Positions 1 through 9,026 are shown, counted from the first letter of the stretch. The stretch is 64,000 nt of DNA from Variovorax sp. RA8 (GCF_901827175.1 NZ_LR594662.1:4030001-4094000), one strand, 5' to 3'. The notes: generated from the letters alone by a model not told the origin. Program-made: numbers and translations.

Positions 1-185
1 TGGCCGGTGAGCATTCCGCCGAGCACGCAAGCGGAGTACGCAACATCGATGTCGTCCTTGCGAAATCCCGACTCGAGGATTGCGGCGCGGGCGGCCGGCC
101 AGGCGAACTCGCGGTGACTCAGTTCGGGGAAGCGACCGAAGGGGACCATGCCGGTCCCGACGACATATGTATTGCGCGTGCTCAT
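1..185 (-). CDS. thiolase-family protein, N-terminal part (runs off the window)
   Basis: The first 61 codons read MSTRNTYVVGTGMVPFGRF and continue with a cysteine in a SACVLGGMLTG context near the window edge. This matches the start of the non-decarboxylating thiolase / SCP2-type acetyl-CoA acetyltransferase family, which forms or cleaves carbon-carbon bonds of acyl-CoA. The start ATG overlaps the stop of the preceding DUF35 gene in an ATGA arrangement, so the two are translationally coupled. Thiolase-DUF35 pairs are a well known association in which the DUF35 protein is an obligate partner. The rest of the gene lies outside the window, so catalytic residues cannot be checked. Confidence 0.8.
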   Translation of the reverse strand, partial: MSTRNTYVVGTGMVPFGRFPELSHREFAWPAARAAILESGFRKDDIDVAYSACVLGGMLTG

Positions 186-601
186 TGGCCACCCTCCGCG
201 ACGAAGAGGTAGTCGATCTCGGCCGCTGTCGCCTCCGCCGTCGGCGCTTTGCCGGGGACGACGGAGACGACCATGTCGCACCTGGGCGGCGCTTCCGGCG
301 TGAAGCCGGTCAAGTGACCGAACACGCGGACCTTCTCGGGGAAGTCCACGTAGCCACCGTATGTCTCCGCCTTGCCGTGCCGAATGGTCGTAAAACTGTA
401 CAAGGTGCCGGCTGCGGAGAGGCGCAGCGGCTCGACGTCCAGCGCCATGCAACCCGGACACACCGTCGTAGGCGGGAACGTGTTGAATCCGCACGAGCGG
501 CACCGCGTACCAAGCAGCCGGACCGCGTCCTCGCGGATTTGCTCCAAGTACGGCAAGACAGTTAGTTGGGTGCGTGGGACGCCATCGGATCGGGCTGACA
601 T
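182..601 (-). CDS. DUF35 Zn-ribbon / OB-fold acyl-CoA-associated protein
   Basis: This 139-residue protein has the size and layout of the DUF35 (Zn-ribbon plus OB-fold) family. A rubredoxin-like CRSC...CPGC pair sits near residues 34-51 and would bind zinc. It is followed by a beta-rich segment (GTLYSFTTIRHG, VRVFGHLTGF) typical of the OB-fold. Members of the family pair with SCP2-like thiolases or enoyl-CoA hydratases and are needed for their activity. The ATGA overlap with the downstream thiolase supports that role. No strong ribosome binding site is seen before the start at 601. The gene is divergent from an IclR regulator, which probably controls it. Confidence 0.85.
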   Translation of the reverse strand: MSARSDGVPRTQLTVLPYLEQIREDAVRLLGTRCRSCGFNTFPPTTVCPGCMALDVEPLRLSAAGTLYSFTTIRHGKAETYGGYVDFPEKVRVFGHLTGFTPEAPPRCDMVVSVVPGKAPTAEATAAEIDYLFVAEGGQ

Positions 602-627
602 AGTCGCTGCGCCTATTTTCGTTTAAC

Positions 628-652
628 GGAATTAATATCCACTCAACGAGTA
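628..652. promoter_or_regulatory. candidate IclR operator in a divergent promoter
   Basis: The short gap between the divergent DUF35 and IclR genes holds two symmetrical elements. One is the imperfect palindrome GGAATTAATATCC (628-640). The other is ACTCAACGAGT (641-651), with four-base perfect arms. IclR-family regulators usually bind such elements and repress themselves and the divergent gene. The sequence CACTCAACGA is nearly repeated as CATTCAACGA upstream of the large catabolic operon at about 16142-16151. The binding protein is inferred, not shown. Confidence 0.4.
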
Positions 653-656
653 TAAT
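651..656 (+). promoter_or_regulatory. TATAAT -10 box of the IclR gene
   Basis: A perfect TATAAT lies at this position on the plus strand. It overlaps the first possible ATG of the regulator gene (655), which would therefore not be transcribed with a usable leader. This argues that translation begins at a later ATG. A good -35 box is not obvious, as expected for an activator- or repressor-controlled promoter. Confidence 0.45.
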
Positions 657-675
657 GGCGCATTGGAAAGTGGAC

Positions 676-1560
676 ATGAGCACAATCCCACCCGGCCTGT
701 CCCACGTGACGGGATGGACCCGGCGCGTCTCGGCGCCCGCTCTCCTGAACATGGCCGCCCACATGGAACATTCTTCGAGCGCCGTTCTGCGCGGTGTGCA
801 CGTCCTGCTTTGCTTGGCTGAAGCGGGCCGCCCGCTCTCGGTAAAGCAGGTGGCGAACGCGCTGCAGCTGCCGACCAGCACGGCGCATCGCATCCTGGTG
901 CTATTGACGAGCGCGCAGTACGTGACCCAAGATGCGGACGACAGTCGCTATCGAATAGGGCCGGGTTTTCTGCGGCCTGCCAGCACCCTGTTGTTGCTTG
1001 GCCCCTTTTACGAAGCTATCGAGCGCGTTCAGCGCGAGCTTGTCGAGCGCAGCGGTGAGTCTGCTTTCTATGGCGCGTACTTATCCGAGACCCGACGTCT
1101 GCGTTTCATCGCGTCACTGCAATCGCATCACGCAATCCACTACGTAACTCGTACAGACCTCGACTATTCGCTGCTGCGGGGCGCTTCAGGTTGGGCGGTG
1201 GCTTCTGTCCTCCCCGAAACGACCGTGCGGGCCGTTTACCTGCGCGAATGCACCGAAGATCAAGATCAAACGCGCCTGCCGGACTGGGCCAACTTGCTCC
1301 GTTCCCTGGCGTCAGTTCGCCGACAAGGCTATGCGGTGAGCGAAAGCCAGCGCGCCGAGGGCGCGCACGCGATCGCCGCCCCAGTCTTCGCCGCCAAATC
1401 GAATGTCGTCATCGGCTGCGTCGGCGTGTCGATGCCCGCTGCCCGCTGGCGACCTGAACTTACCGCGAAGCATATCGATTTGGTGCGACTCGCGGCCGCC
1501 GACCTGTCAGTTGCGGCGGTGTCCTCATTCTCCGGCACCGATGTGGCGATCTGGAAATGA
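676..1560 (+). CDS. IclR-family transcriptional regulator
   Basis: The protein has an N-terminal winged helix-turn-helix (VLLCLAEAGRPLSVKQVANA, then PTSTAHRILVLL) and a C-terminal effector-binding domain typical of the IclR family. The C-terminal signature appears as LRGASGWAVAS and GYAVSESQRAEGAHAIAAPVF. The reading frame is open from 655, but the -10 box TATAAT covers that codon. Starts at 676 (taken here), 751 or 763 are more likely, and 751 would give the usual family length of about 270 residues. It faces the DUF35-thiolase pair and probably controls it together with its own gene. The effector is unknown; in this family it is usually a small aromatic acid or pathway intermediate. Confidence 0.9.
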   Translation: MSTIPPGLSHVTGWTRRVSAPALLNMAAHMEHSSSAVLRGVHVLLCLAEAGRPLSVKQVANALQLPTSTAHRILVLLTSAQYVTQDADDSRYRIGPGFLRPASTLLLLGPFYEAIERVQRELVERSGESAFYGAYLSETRRLRFIASLQSHHAIHYVTRTDLDYSLLRGASGWAVASVLPETTVRAVYLRECTEDQDQTRLPDWANLLRSLASVRRQGYAVSESQRAEGAHAIAAPVFAAKSNVVIGCVGVSMPAARWRPELTAKHIDLVRLAAADLSVAAVSSFSGTDVAIWK

Positions 1561-1604
1561 ACTCGTTCCCCGAGAGCGCGAAGAGCTGCTCCGCACGGTT
1601 CACT

Positions 1605-2438
1605 TCACCGCGGATTCGGGCTTGCCGGAGAAGAACGAGGCGCACCCAGTGCAGACGACAACTGCTGGGCAGATTTCTTGGCTGCGGCAGCCAATGGCTC
1701 AAGTCTGGTCATGTCGAAGCGCGGCTCGGGAATGACAAACCCCAGCGCACCGTAGATCGAGTTGTTCTGGTCGAATACGGGAGCCATCACACTTACCGCC
1801 TCGGGAACGCGTTGTCCCCTCGTAAACCCATAACCCAGTTCGCGAATCGTGCTGAGGGCTAGCTTCAATTCCTCGCGCTTGGGTGGTTCTCTGGAAGGAG
1901 ACCACTTGGACTCGGCGGCCAGGGCTTCATCCATCTTTTCCTCGGGCAAATGAGCGAGCACCGTTCGACCGCTCGCGCCCCAGACCAGCGAAAGTGGCTT
2001 GTGCATATGCCAGCGAAAGCCCAAAGGGTGCGAAGACTCGACGCTTGCGTCGAACATGATCGCGAGTTGCGCCGGCAGGAATTGGGCGAAATGGCAAGTC
2101 TCGTCGATTTCCGCCACGGTCTCGACAAGGATCGCGTGGATCACCTTCGAGAGCGACGTATTCGCCTTTACGAGGGAGCCGATGCGGTACAACTCGGTGC
2201 CGATGCGATAGCCCCGACGCCCTCCTTCCTGGGCGATCAAGCCTTCGCGGGCCATCAGGTCGAGCAGGCGATAAACGGTGGGAACGGGCAACCCTGCCGA
2301 AGTCGCAATGTCCTTCAGAGAAAAAACGTCTCGTTGTTCCGCTGCGAGCCTAAGCAGCAACGCGATGCGCGCAACCGTCCCCGTGTCGCTCGTGGACTGG
2401 GCCGCGCCTCCCGACTCCGTTGATGTGCTTCGTCGCAT
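1605..2438 (-). CDS. IclR-family transcriptional regulator (second)
   Basis: This protein of about 277 residues has a winged helix (FSLKDIATSAGLPVPTVYRLLD) followed by the IclR effector domain, with the signature region LVWGASGRTVLAHL and GYGFTRGQRVPEAVSVMAPVF. The frame extends upstream to 2534, but that would overlap the aldolase gene, so the ATG at 2438 is chosen. It is the last gene of the long catabolic run, about 50 bases after the aldolase stop. It converges with the first IclR gene, with only some 44 bases between the two stops. Two IclR proteins in one island suggests separate control of the upper and the CoA-linked parts of the pathway. Confidence 0.9.
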   Translation of the reverse strand: MRRSTSTESGGAAQSTSDTGTVARIALLLRLAAEQRDVFSLKDIATSAGLPVPTVYRLLDLMAREGLIAQEGGRRGYRIGTELYRIGSLVKANTSLSKVIHAILVETVAEIDETCHFAQFLPAQLAIMFDASVESSHPLGFRWHMHKPLSLVWGASGRTVLAHLPEEKMDEALAAESKWSPSREPPKREELKLALSTIRELGYGFTRGQRVPEAVSVMAPVFDQNNSIYGALGFVIPEPRFDMTRLEPLAAAAKKSAQQLSSALGAPRSSPASPNPR

Positions 2439-2488
2439 GCGGGAATTATGCCCGGCAGGTGCTGGCGTTCCGCGCCAAAACGCAGTCG

Positions 2489-3250
2489 TCACTCGTCGTA
2501 GCCCGGAGAAACGCGGTCCAACAGCCGGATACATGCGGCCCAGTCCTTGCTGCCTGACTTCGCGGGGTCGATGCCCTCGTATTGGACAGCCGCATACTCG
2601 CAGACCTCGGGCTCGATCGTCGTGACGGGCCTACCTCCCGCCAATGCGGCGACCTGTGCGCGACATGCCATCTCGAGGAAGTGATGGTCCACGAACGTCT
2701 GAGGAACGCTGTGCCCGCACACGAGCGCGCCGTGGTTGCGCAGGATTGCGTACCTGCAATGGCCCAGGTCCCGCAGGAGCGGTTCGCGTTGCTCCAGGTT
2801 GAATTCGAAGCCGCCGAATCTGTGATACGCGACCCGTTTGTAGAACGCCATCGCGTGCTGGCTCAGCATCATCAGCCCTTCCTCCTGCGCGGACACCGCC
2901 GTATTCGCGGTCGTGTGCGTGTGGAAGATCACGTTCACATCCGGCCGCGCCGACAGGATACCCGCGTGTATCACGAAGGCGCCGCCGCGGCTAGGCGCAC
3001 TGTCCTGGAATGGCTGCCCGTCGAAGTCGAACTTCTGCAGCGTCGAGGCCGTGACCTCGTCGAACATGAATGTCGTTGGCTTGACCAGATACTGGTTCGG
3101 CGCGTCTGGCACGCGCGCGGACAGGTGGTTGTACGTGAGGTCGTTGACCCCGAAATGCGCGAGCAGCCGGTAGGCGGCCGCGAGTTGCACTCGGACGTTC
3201 CACTCGGCCTCGGAGACACGCTGGCGTGTCGTTTTAAGACTTGCGTTCAT
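2489..3250 (-). CDS. class II aldolase/adducin-family protein
   Basis: The 253-residue protein matches the class II aldolase/adducin fold. The metal-binding HTHTTAN motif is near residue 111. A second region, RNHGALVCG, is the usual C-terminal signature, and a further histidine cluster (DHHFLEMACRAQ) follows. Members are zinc-dependent aldolases, epimerases or decarboxylases such as 3,4-dihydroxyphthalate decarboxylase-type enzymes. In an aromatic catabolic cluster, a decarboxylase or a retro-aldol step is possible. The start at 3250 follows a weak purine-rich stretch (GAAAGA). A gap of about 95 bases separates it from the thiamine-diphosphate enzyme gene upstream. Confidence 0.85.
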   Translation of the reverse strand: MNASLKTTRQRVSEAEWNVRVQLAAAYRLLAHFGVNDLTYNHLSARVPDAPNQYLVKPTTFMFDEVTASTLQKFDFDGQPFQDSAPSRGGAFVIHAGILSARPDVNVIFHTHTTANTAVSAQEEGLMMLSQHAMAFYKRVAYHRFGGFEFNLEQREPLLRDLGHCRYAILRNHGALVCGHSVPQTFVDHHFLEMACRAQVAALAGGRPVTTIEPEVCEYAAVQYEGIDPAKSGSKDWAACIRLLDRVSPGYDE

Positions 3251-3345
3251 GATTTTCTTTCGACAGGTGGATGGTCGATCAGCGTCCGATGCCGCGCACG
3301 GCGGCTGCGTCGGACTGGATCGTGGCCATGGACGCGCCTTCCGCG

Positions 3346-5142
3346 TTACTCTTCGCCGCGTGACAGCGGCGGGTTGGCATAGCCTGTGGCGACGTGTGCG
3401 TCGATGAAGTAGGGTCGTCCTGCCGCGACAATTGCCAGTGCCCGACGCAGCTCTTCTTCAAGCGCTTGCGAACTCGCGACCGGTTCGCCGGCTTCGACAC
3501 CCTGGGCACGCGCGAGTGCGCACAGGTCCACTGCGGGGTCGTCGATGCGCTGTCCGATCCACCGGTTCTTCGGCTCGCGTCCACGCGCCTTCGCTACGGC
3601 TTCCTGGTGGATCTCGTCGTTGAAGTTCGAACGGTTGTTCGATACCAGGAAGAGCGCAGGAATACGATAGTGGGCCGCGGTCCACAAGGCCGTCGCGCCT
3701 TGGATGAAATCGCCGTCGCCCAGCACGCCGATAACGATGCGCCCGCTATCGCGCAAGGCCAGCGCCGCACCCACGGTGAGCCCCGGTCCAGCCGCCAGGC
3801 CGCCGCCGCCGTCATGCCCGAGGAAATCGAGCGGGTCCTGAAAGTGATACACGTCGCCGGCCCAGCCGATGGTGACATGGGCCAGCGTGATCTTCTGGCT
3901 GCCACGCACCTTGGCGAGCGCCACTTCGACGTCGCGCGGCTGCAACTCCTTCTGCGCACCTACGCTGTATTCGGCGGGCTTGTGCTGGTTGAAGCTGCTG
4001 CCGTTCCAACGTTGACCAGGGCGGATTTTCTCCTGGAGGTATGCGAGCAACTGCGACACGAACGTGTCCCCATCGGCCAGGATCGGCACGTCGACCGGTG
4101 GCACGCTGAAGTGGTCCATGCTCCAGCCGTTCTGCATGTAGTTCTCGAGCGATACATGAACGACCTGCGACTTGCACGCCGCGGTGTCGCGCGAAATCTG
4201 CTGAAGCGTCCCGTTCAGCTCTGGCCACTCGAGGCTCACGAGCACGTCGGCGCTTGCCACCACGGACTTCACATGCGGCGACATCCACTGGATCGGCGCA
4301 GATGCATTGAGCGGATGGTCAGTCGGGAAGATCGCGCGTTCGCGGACGGATGTGAGTACGCGCGCGCCGAGCAGTTCGGCCAACTGCACGCGCTTGCCCC
4401 AGGCATCCTGCGTGCGATTGCCTCGACCGAACAACAGCACGGGCTGGCGGCTTTCGAGCAACAGCGCGGCAACGCGCTCGACTTGCGCCTGGCTTGCAGC
4501 GGGCGGAGGCGGCGCCGCAAATCGCGAGAGCTCGGGGATACGCACGGGCATCGCGAGCTTCTCTTCCTGAAGGCCTGCATCCAGGCACATGTACGTGGGG
4601 CCGTGCGGCAGCGTCATGCTCGTCTGCCCGGCGCGGATCATCCCTTCCACGATGGAATCCGCCGAGCGGGGCTCATCGTCCCATTTCGTGAAGTGCCGCA
4701 GCAGCGCGCCCTGGTCCTTCGTCGTGTGGATCCAGTCGATCCAGGGCCGACGTTTCTCCACTGCGACGGGCCCCGTGGCACCGAGCACCAGCATGGGCAC
4801 GCGGTCGCACCAAGCATTGAAAATGCCCATGAGCCCGTGCATCAGTCCGACGTTACTGTGCAGGGCACAGGCCATCATCTTGTCCGTCGCCTTAGCGTAA
4901 CCATGCGCGATCGAGACTGCGTGATCTTCATTGAGGCACAACAGCATCTGCGGATTGCGGTTGCCCAAATAGTTCACGAGGCTGTCATGCAGCCCCCGGT
5001 AACTTGCTCCCGGGTTCAGGGCGATGTACTCGATGCCCAGCCTCTTGAGCATTTCAGCGGCCACATCGCTCGCAAACGCGAGTGGCGGCCGACTCCCTTC
5101 CGGGACTTCGATTGCTTCGTGGTTCACGGATAGCGCACCCAC
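3346..5142 (-). CDS. thiamine-diphosphate-dependent enzyme (acetolactate synthase / benzoylformate decarboxylase-like)
   Basis: At 598 residues this has the three-domain layout of the acetolactate synthase/benzoylformate decarboxylase superfamily. The N-terminal Pyr domain contains the conserved glutamate in CLNEDHAVSIAHGYAK, which protonates the cofactor. The C-terminal PP domain has the ThDP/magnesium motif beginning GDGDF and ending about 28 residues later in NN. Likely reactions are decarboxylation of a 2-oxo acid or carboligation. The next gene upstream is an aldehyde dehydrogenase, as expected if a 2-oxo acid is decarboxylated to an aldehyde and then oxidised, but the substrate is unknown. 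The start is a GTG at 5142 that directly abuts the dehydrogenase stop; a second GTG at 5127 is also possible. Confidence 0.85.
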   Translation of the reverse strand: MGALSVNHEAIEVPEGSRPPLAFASDVAAEMLKRLGIEYIALNPGASYRGLHDSLVNYLGNRNPQMLLCLNEDHAVSIAHGYAKATDKMMACALHSNVGLMHGLMGIFNAWCDRVPMLVLGATGPVAVEKRRPWIDWIHTTKDQGALLRHFTKWDDEPRSADSIVEGMIRAGQTSMTLPHGPTYMCLDAGLQEEKLAMPVRIPELSRFAAPPPPAASQAQVERVAALLLESRQPVLLFGRGNRTQDAWGKRVQLAELLGARVLTSVRERAIFPTDHPLNASAPIQWMSPHVKSVVASADVLVSLEWPELNGTLQQISRDTAACKSQVVHVSLENYMQNGWSMDHFSVPPVDVPILADGDTFVSQLLAYLQEKIRPGQRWNGSSFNQHKPAEYSVGAQKELQPRDVEVALAKVRGSQKITLAHVTIGWAGDVYHFQDPLDFLGHDGGGGLAAGPGLTVGAALALRDSGRIVIGVLGDGDFIQGATALWTAAHYRIPALFLVSNNRSNFNDEIHQEAVAKARGREPKNRWIGQRIDDPAVDLCALARAQGVEAGEPVASSQALEEELRRALAIVAAGRPYFIDAHVATGYANPPLSRGEE

Positions 5143-6633
5143 TCAAAGGCCGATCGTGAACGGATCACGCGGCTTGCCGCTCGTCTCGATCCACACCGTC
5201 TTCGTTTCCTGGTACTCGGAGAGTCCCTCCGGGCCGTTCTCGCGGCCGATGCCGCTCTGCCCATAGCCGCCGAAAGGAGCATAAGGGGCCAGCGTGCGGT
5301 ACGAATTGATCCACACCGAACCCGCGCGGATGCGGCCGGAAACGCGGTGCGCTCTTTGCACGTTCTGCGTCCAGACGCCCGCCGCGAGTCCGTAGCGCGT
5401 ATCGTTCGCCAGCTTCACTGCTTCTTCCTCGGTCTCGAACTCGACGACCGCCAGCACGGGGCCGAATACTTCGTCCTGGAAAATTCTCATGGCAGGCGTG
5501 ACGTTGTCGAGGATTGTCGGTTCGATGAAATACCCGCCGATCTCCGCGGCCCGCGCACCGCAGACCACGCGTGCGCCCTCTTCACGAGCCGTCGTCACCA
5601 TCGACAGTACCTTGTCGAACTGAGGCTTGGTGGCGGCCGGGCCCATTTCGGTGTCCGCCAGCATAGGGTCGCCAAGCTTGATTGTCTTGACTCGATCGAG
5701 GATCCGGTCGATCAACGCCTGTTTGACACCCTTTTGCACAATCAAACGCGAGCCCGCCATGCAAGACTGGCCGGTGGCCGCGAAGATGCCGGAAATGATG
5801 CCGTTCGCGGTGAGGGCCAGGTCACAGTCATCGAACACGACCTGAGGCGACTTGCCTCCCAGCTCGAGGCCGACCCGGGTGAGATTCTTCGCGGCGGCCT
5901 GCGCAATCATCTTGCCGACGCCGTCCGACCCGGTGAACGCGACCTTGTCGATGCGGGGATCAGAGGACAGCAGCTTGCCGACTTCAGGCCCGCCGGAGAG
6001 CACGTTGAACACGCCTCTGGGAAAGCCAGCCTCCTCGACGAGCTCGGCGAAGGCCAAGCTCGATACCGGCGTGTGCTCCGATGGCTTGACGACAAAGGTG
6101 CACCCGGCTGCGAGGGCCGGGGCAAGTTTCCAGTTCATGAGAAAGGCAGGCGAATTCCACGGCGTGATCGCCGCCACCACACCCATGGGTTCCTTCCGCG
6201 TCATCGCAATGAAGTTGGGCTTGTCGCTCGGCAGGACGCGGCCCTGCTCGGAAATGGCAAGGCCCGCGTAGTAGTGAAACCATTCGGGCATGTAGCGCCA
6301 TTGGGCCAGCATCTCGCGGTAGAGCTTTCCATTGTCGGTCGACTCGATGCGGGCGAGATCCTCGGCATTCCTCGCAATGAGGTCGGCCAACCGCCGCATG
6401 AGACGCGCCCTGTATTGCGCGGTCGTCTCGCGCCACTCGCCTTCGTCGAACGCACGGCGTGCCGCTAGCACTGCGGCCTCGACATCCGCCTGCGTCGCAT
6501 TGGGAACCCTTGCCCACACGTTGCCCGTGTACGGGTTGGAGCTATCCAGAGTGCCGCGGTCCGACGCGTCGACCCACTGACCATCGATGAACATCTTCAT
6601 CGCCCGAATTTCGCCAGATTTTCCAAGATTCAT
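5143..6633 (-). CDS. aldehyde dehydrogenase (NAD(P)+-dependent)
   Basis: The protein of about 496 residues is a full-length member of the aldehyde dehydrogenase superfamily. The catalytic glutamate is in LELGGKSPQ and the catalytic cysteine in GQSCMAGSR. The cofactor-binding segments FVVKPSEHTP and VAFTGSDGVG are present, as is the C-terminal EVFGPVLAVVEF signature. It oxidises an aldehyde to the acid in the cytoplasm. The frame is open to 6657, but the ATG at 6633 has AGGAG eight bases upstream and is the better start. It lies between the Bug binding protein and the thiamine-diphosphate enzyme, so its aldehyde may be the product of that enzyme. Confidence 0.93.
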   Translation of the reverse strand: MNLGKSGEIRAMKMFIDGQWVDASDRGTLDSSNPYTGNVWARVPNATQADVEAAVLAARRAFDEGEWRETTAQYRARLMRRLADLIARNAEDLARIESTDNGKLYREMLAQWRYMPEWFHYYAGLAISEQGRVLPSDKPNFIAMTRKEPMGVVAAITPWNSPAFLMNWKLAPALAAGCTFVVKPSEHTPVSSLAFAELVEEAGFPRGVFNVLSGGPEVGKLLSSDPRIDKVAFTGSDGVGKMIAQAAAKNLTRVGLELGGKSPQVVFDDCDLALTANGIISGIFAATGQSCMAGSRLIVQKGVKQALIDRILDRVKTIKLGDPMLADTEMGPAATKPQFDKVLSMVTTAREEGARVVCGARAAEIGGYFIEPTILDNVTPAMRIFQDEVFGPVLAVVEFETEEEAVKLANDTRYGLAAGVWTQNVQRAHRVSGRIRAGSVWINSYRTLAPYAPFGGYGQSGIGRENGPEGLSEYQETKTVWIETSGKPRDPFTIGL

Positions 6634-6698
6634 GATTTGCTCCTTCGCGACGCGCATTCCCGGCCGCTCGATTGCTTGAGTACTTGTGGATGAGAGAA

Positions 6699-7679
6699 TC
6701 AGGCCGGCTCGATGCCGATGCGCTTGAAGAGCGCTTTTGCCTGCGCACGCTCGCGGGCCATCCGCTCACTGGCCTCCTTGCCTGTGAGGACAAGAGACAC
6801 GTTGTGCCTCTCCTCCACCGAGGTGATGTAGTCCTTCGAGGTGAGCACAGCCCGAAGGTCCGCGCCTACCTTCTCCTTCAAGCTGTCGGGCATCGTCCCT
6901 GGGGCCATGAAGCAGTACCAGGCAACCGCTTCCATCGTCGGGTACCCAAGTTCGGCCGTCGCAGGCACGTTCGGCATGAATGGAAAACGCGTCTTCGACA
7001 CCGCCGCAAGCGGCTTGATGCGCCCACCTTGTAGCAGCGCCAACGCACTGGACGGCGTACAGGCCATGAGCGCGACGCGGCCCGCTGCCACGTCCTGCAA
7101 TGCCGGCAAGGTGCCGCTGTATGCGATCTGGTTCAGCTTTAGACCCAGCTGCTCCTGCCAACGCTCCCAGATCTGATGGTGTGGGCCGCCGATCCCGTTC
7201 GTCGCGTAGTCCACCGAACCCGGATTGGACTTCGCACGTGTGAAGAGCTGCTGAATGGAAGGCGAGTCAGGTGGGCCGACGATGACGTAGGGAGAGGCGC
7301 CGACGGAACCCAGGGGCACGATGTCCGTCACCGGGTCGTAAGACAACTTGGCCTTCAGCAAGGGCGCGGAGATCAGTGCGCCATCATCGGCAATCAGAAA
7401 CGAGTGCCCATCACCCGGCGATTTGGAGAGCATCTCGATGCCTATGGCACCCGAGGCTCCCGCCCGGTTCTCCACGATGACCGACTGCTTCCACATGGCC
7501 CCCAGCTCCTTGGCGATCTGCCTGGCCATCAGGTCGGGCACGCCACCAGGCGTGTAGGGCACGATGATTCGCACGCTCTTGGTGGGTTGGAATTGCTGCG
7601 CCAAGGCCGACCTCATTAGCAAGGGACTGGCGATCGCGATTGCGAGAGCGCCAGCGGCGCTCCGACGGGTAAGTGGCAT
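6699..7679 (-). CDS. Bug/TctC-family periplasmic solute-binding protein
   Basis: The protein of about 326 residues starts with a signal peptide (MPLTRRSAAGALAIAIASPL, cleavage likely after ALA-Q). It continues with the family motif VRIIVPYTPGGVPDLMARQIA. Bug proteins bind carboxylic or aromatic acids in the periplasm, as part of tripartite tricarboxylate transporters or as sensors. The ATG at 7679 has AGGAG eight bases upstream, so it is preferred over 7706. No TctA/TctB membrane partners are encoded nearby, which is common for Bug genes of Burkholderiales. Its place inside the operon suggests that it captures the growth substrate. Confidence 0.92.
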   Translation of the reverse strand: MPLTRRSAAGALAIAIASPLLMRSALAQQFQPTKSVRIIVPYTPGGVPDLMARQIAKELGAMWKQSVIVENRAGASGAIGIEMLSKSPGDGHSFLIADDGALISAPLLKAKLSYDPVTDIVPLGSVGASPYVIVGPPDSPSIQQLFTRAKSNPGSVDYATNGIGGPHHQIWERWQEQLGLKLNQIAYSGTLPALQDVAAGRVALMACTPSSALALLQGGRIKPLAAVSKTRFPFMPNVPATAELGYPTMEAVAWYCFMAPGTMPDSLKEKVGADLRAVLTSKDYITSVEERHNVSLVLTGKEASERMARERAQAKALFKRIGIEPA

Positions 7680-7702
7680 GGTGCTGCTCCTGGATGGGTA
7701 AG

Positions 7703-8011
7703 TCATGAATCAAGTGAGACCAAGACGTTTCCGTTCTCGATCCTTATCGGGAACACCCGGATGGATTTGATGCACGGCAGCGCGACGGGCGCCCCGGTGC
7801 GGATGTCAAAGCTGCCATGATGCAGCGGGCATTCGATTTCGTAGCCGTCCAGTTCACCGTCGGACAGCGATGTGCTGCCGTGCGAGCAGCGGTCGTCGGT
7901 GGCGAAGTATTCGCCTTCGACGCGGTACACGGCGATTTCTTCGCCGCGGACCGAACACCAGCGCGCCTGGCCATCCTGCAAATCGGACGCGGCGCATGCG
8001 ATCTCGAACAT
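7703..8011 (-). CDS. Rieske-type [2Fe-2S] ferredoxin of the dioxygenase system
   Basis: This small protein of about 102 residues carries the Rieske cluster ligands CSHG and, 17 residues later, CPLHHGSFD. It resembles the ferredoxin component (NahAb/BphF type) of three-component ring-hydroxylating dioxygenases, shuttling electrons from the reductase to the oxygenase alpha subunit. The start MFEIACAASDL at 8011 is favoured because the frame upstream would overlap the reductase gene. The stop overlaps the 5' untranslated region of the Bug gene. With the reductase and the alpha and beta genes directly upstream, it completes the electron chain. Confidence 0.9.
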   Translation of the reverse strand: MFEIACAASDLQDGQARWCSVRGEEIAVYRVEGEYFATDDRCSHGSTSLSDGELDGYEIECPLHHGSFDIRTGAPVALPCIKSIRVFPIRIENGNVLVSLDS

Positions 8012-8024
8012 GTTTAGAACCCTC

Positions 8025-9026
8025 TCATTGAAAGCGGTCAAAGTGCAGCCGCTCCGGCGGCAATGCATGCCCCGTCACCAGCATCTCTTCCAGCGCGGAC
8101 ATCAGCACCGGCGCACCTGCTGCGTAGAAGCGGTATCGAGGAAACTCGGCTCCGAGCCGGAGCTTCAGGAGTTCTGGCAGGAGACAACGTTCGCCGGTCC
8201 AGTGCGAGTCTTCGGCCGGGTGAGGCGACGAAATGGCCGCATGTACGCGAAGACGGGTGCCAAACCCAGCAAGCGCCTCGATTTCGCGAATGCATGCCAT
8301 GTCCTCCGGACGGCGGCCACCGTAGAAGAACTCCACCGAGCGGCCGGCCGCATCTGCGGCGCGTGCGATCGATAGCATCGGGGCGAGCCCCGATCCCCCA
8401 GCGACGCAGACAAGATCTTCCCTCTCAGCTTCCCTGAAGAACGCCATGCCATAGGGCCCGTCGAGCTCGAATGGGGCACCGAGTTCCGAATCCACGATTG
8501 CTTCGCTGGACTTCCCGCCCGGTACGCGTCGCACGATGAACTCCCAGTCGCCTGAATCGTTCGGCAGGTTGGACATGGAATAGCAGCGGGCGGGAACGCC
8601 CGGTGCGCGCACGATTGCGTATTGCCCGGGAAGAAACTCCGCCGGCCCGTCCGAATGGAAGACAAGCATGCACATGTCGTGCGTCACCCAGCGCTTGGCA
8701 CTCAGGATCGCGTTGAACTTCTGCGGCCTCTGCCCGGCAAGCACTTTCTCGTCTGGCATCACACGGATCACGGCGTCCGAGGTCGCACACGTCTGGCAAC
8801 CGAGGTACCGACCCTTGCGGCGGTCTCGGTCCGTCCATGCGGGCGCCTCCAGCCAGGCGACCTCCACGGTGCCGCTCAGCAGCTCGAACCGACAGCAACC
8901 GCAGCTTCCCGAGTTGCATTCGTACGGAAAGGCAACCCCGGCACGCAGGGCGGCCCGCATCACGCGGTCCCCCAATGACTGCCTGAAGCTCGGCCCGCCA
9001 TCGATTTCGACGCAAACGGATTTCAT
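8025..9026 (-). CDS. dioxygenase reductase, [2Fe-2S] ferredoxin plus FAD/NAD domains
   Basis: The protein of about 333 residues has an N-terminal plant-type ferredoxin domain with ligands in CNSGSCGCCRF and, about 35 residues later, CQTC. A flavin domain (RCYSMSNLP, the FAD-binding RxYS motif) and an NAD-binding domain (CVAGGSGLAPMLSI) follow. The order and length match reductases of the NahAa/BenC type, which pass electrons from NAD(P)H to the oxygenase. The start codon at 9026 overlaps the beta-subunit stop (TGATG). Because a separate Rieske ferredoxin is also present, this looks like a naphthalene-dioxygenase-type (class III) system. Confidence 0.92.
   Translation of the reverse strand: MKSVCVEIDGGPSFRQSLGDRVMRAALRAGVAFPYECNSGSCGCCRFELLSGTVEVAWLEAPAWTDRDRRKGRYLGCQTCATSDAVIRVMPDEKVLAGQRPQKFNAILSAKRWVTHDMCMLVFHSDGPAEFLPGQYAIVRAPGVPARCYSMSNLPNDSGDWEFIVRRVPGGKSSEAIVDSELGAPFELDGPYGMAFFREAEREDLVCVAGGSGLAPMLSIARAADAAGRSVEFFYGGRRPEDMACIREIEALAGFGTRLRVHAAISSPHPAEDSHWTGERCLLPELLKLRLGAEFPRYRFYAAGAPVLMSALEEMLVTGHALPPERLHFDRFQ

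Noticed and set aside
3394..5133. Long plus-strand open frame opposite the thiamine-diphosphate enzyme gene
   Set aside because: It is the antisense shadow of a clear enzyme with conserved motifs; its translation is arginine- and histidine-rich with no family pattern.
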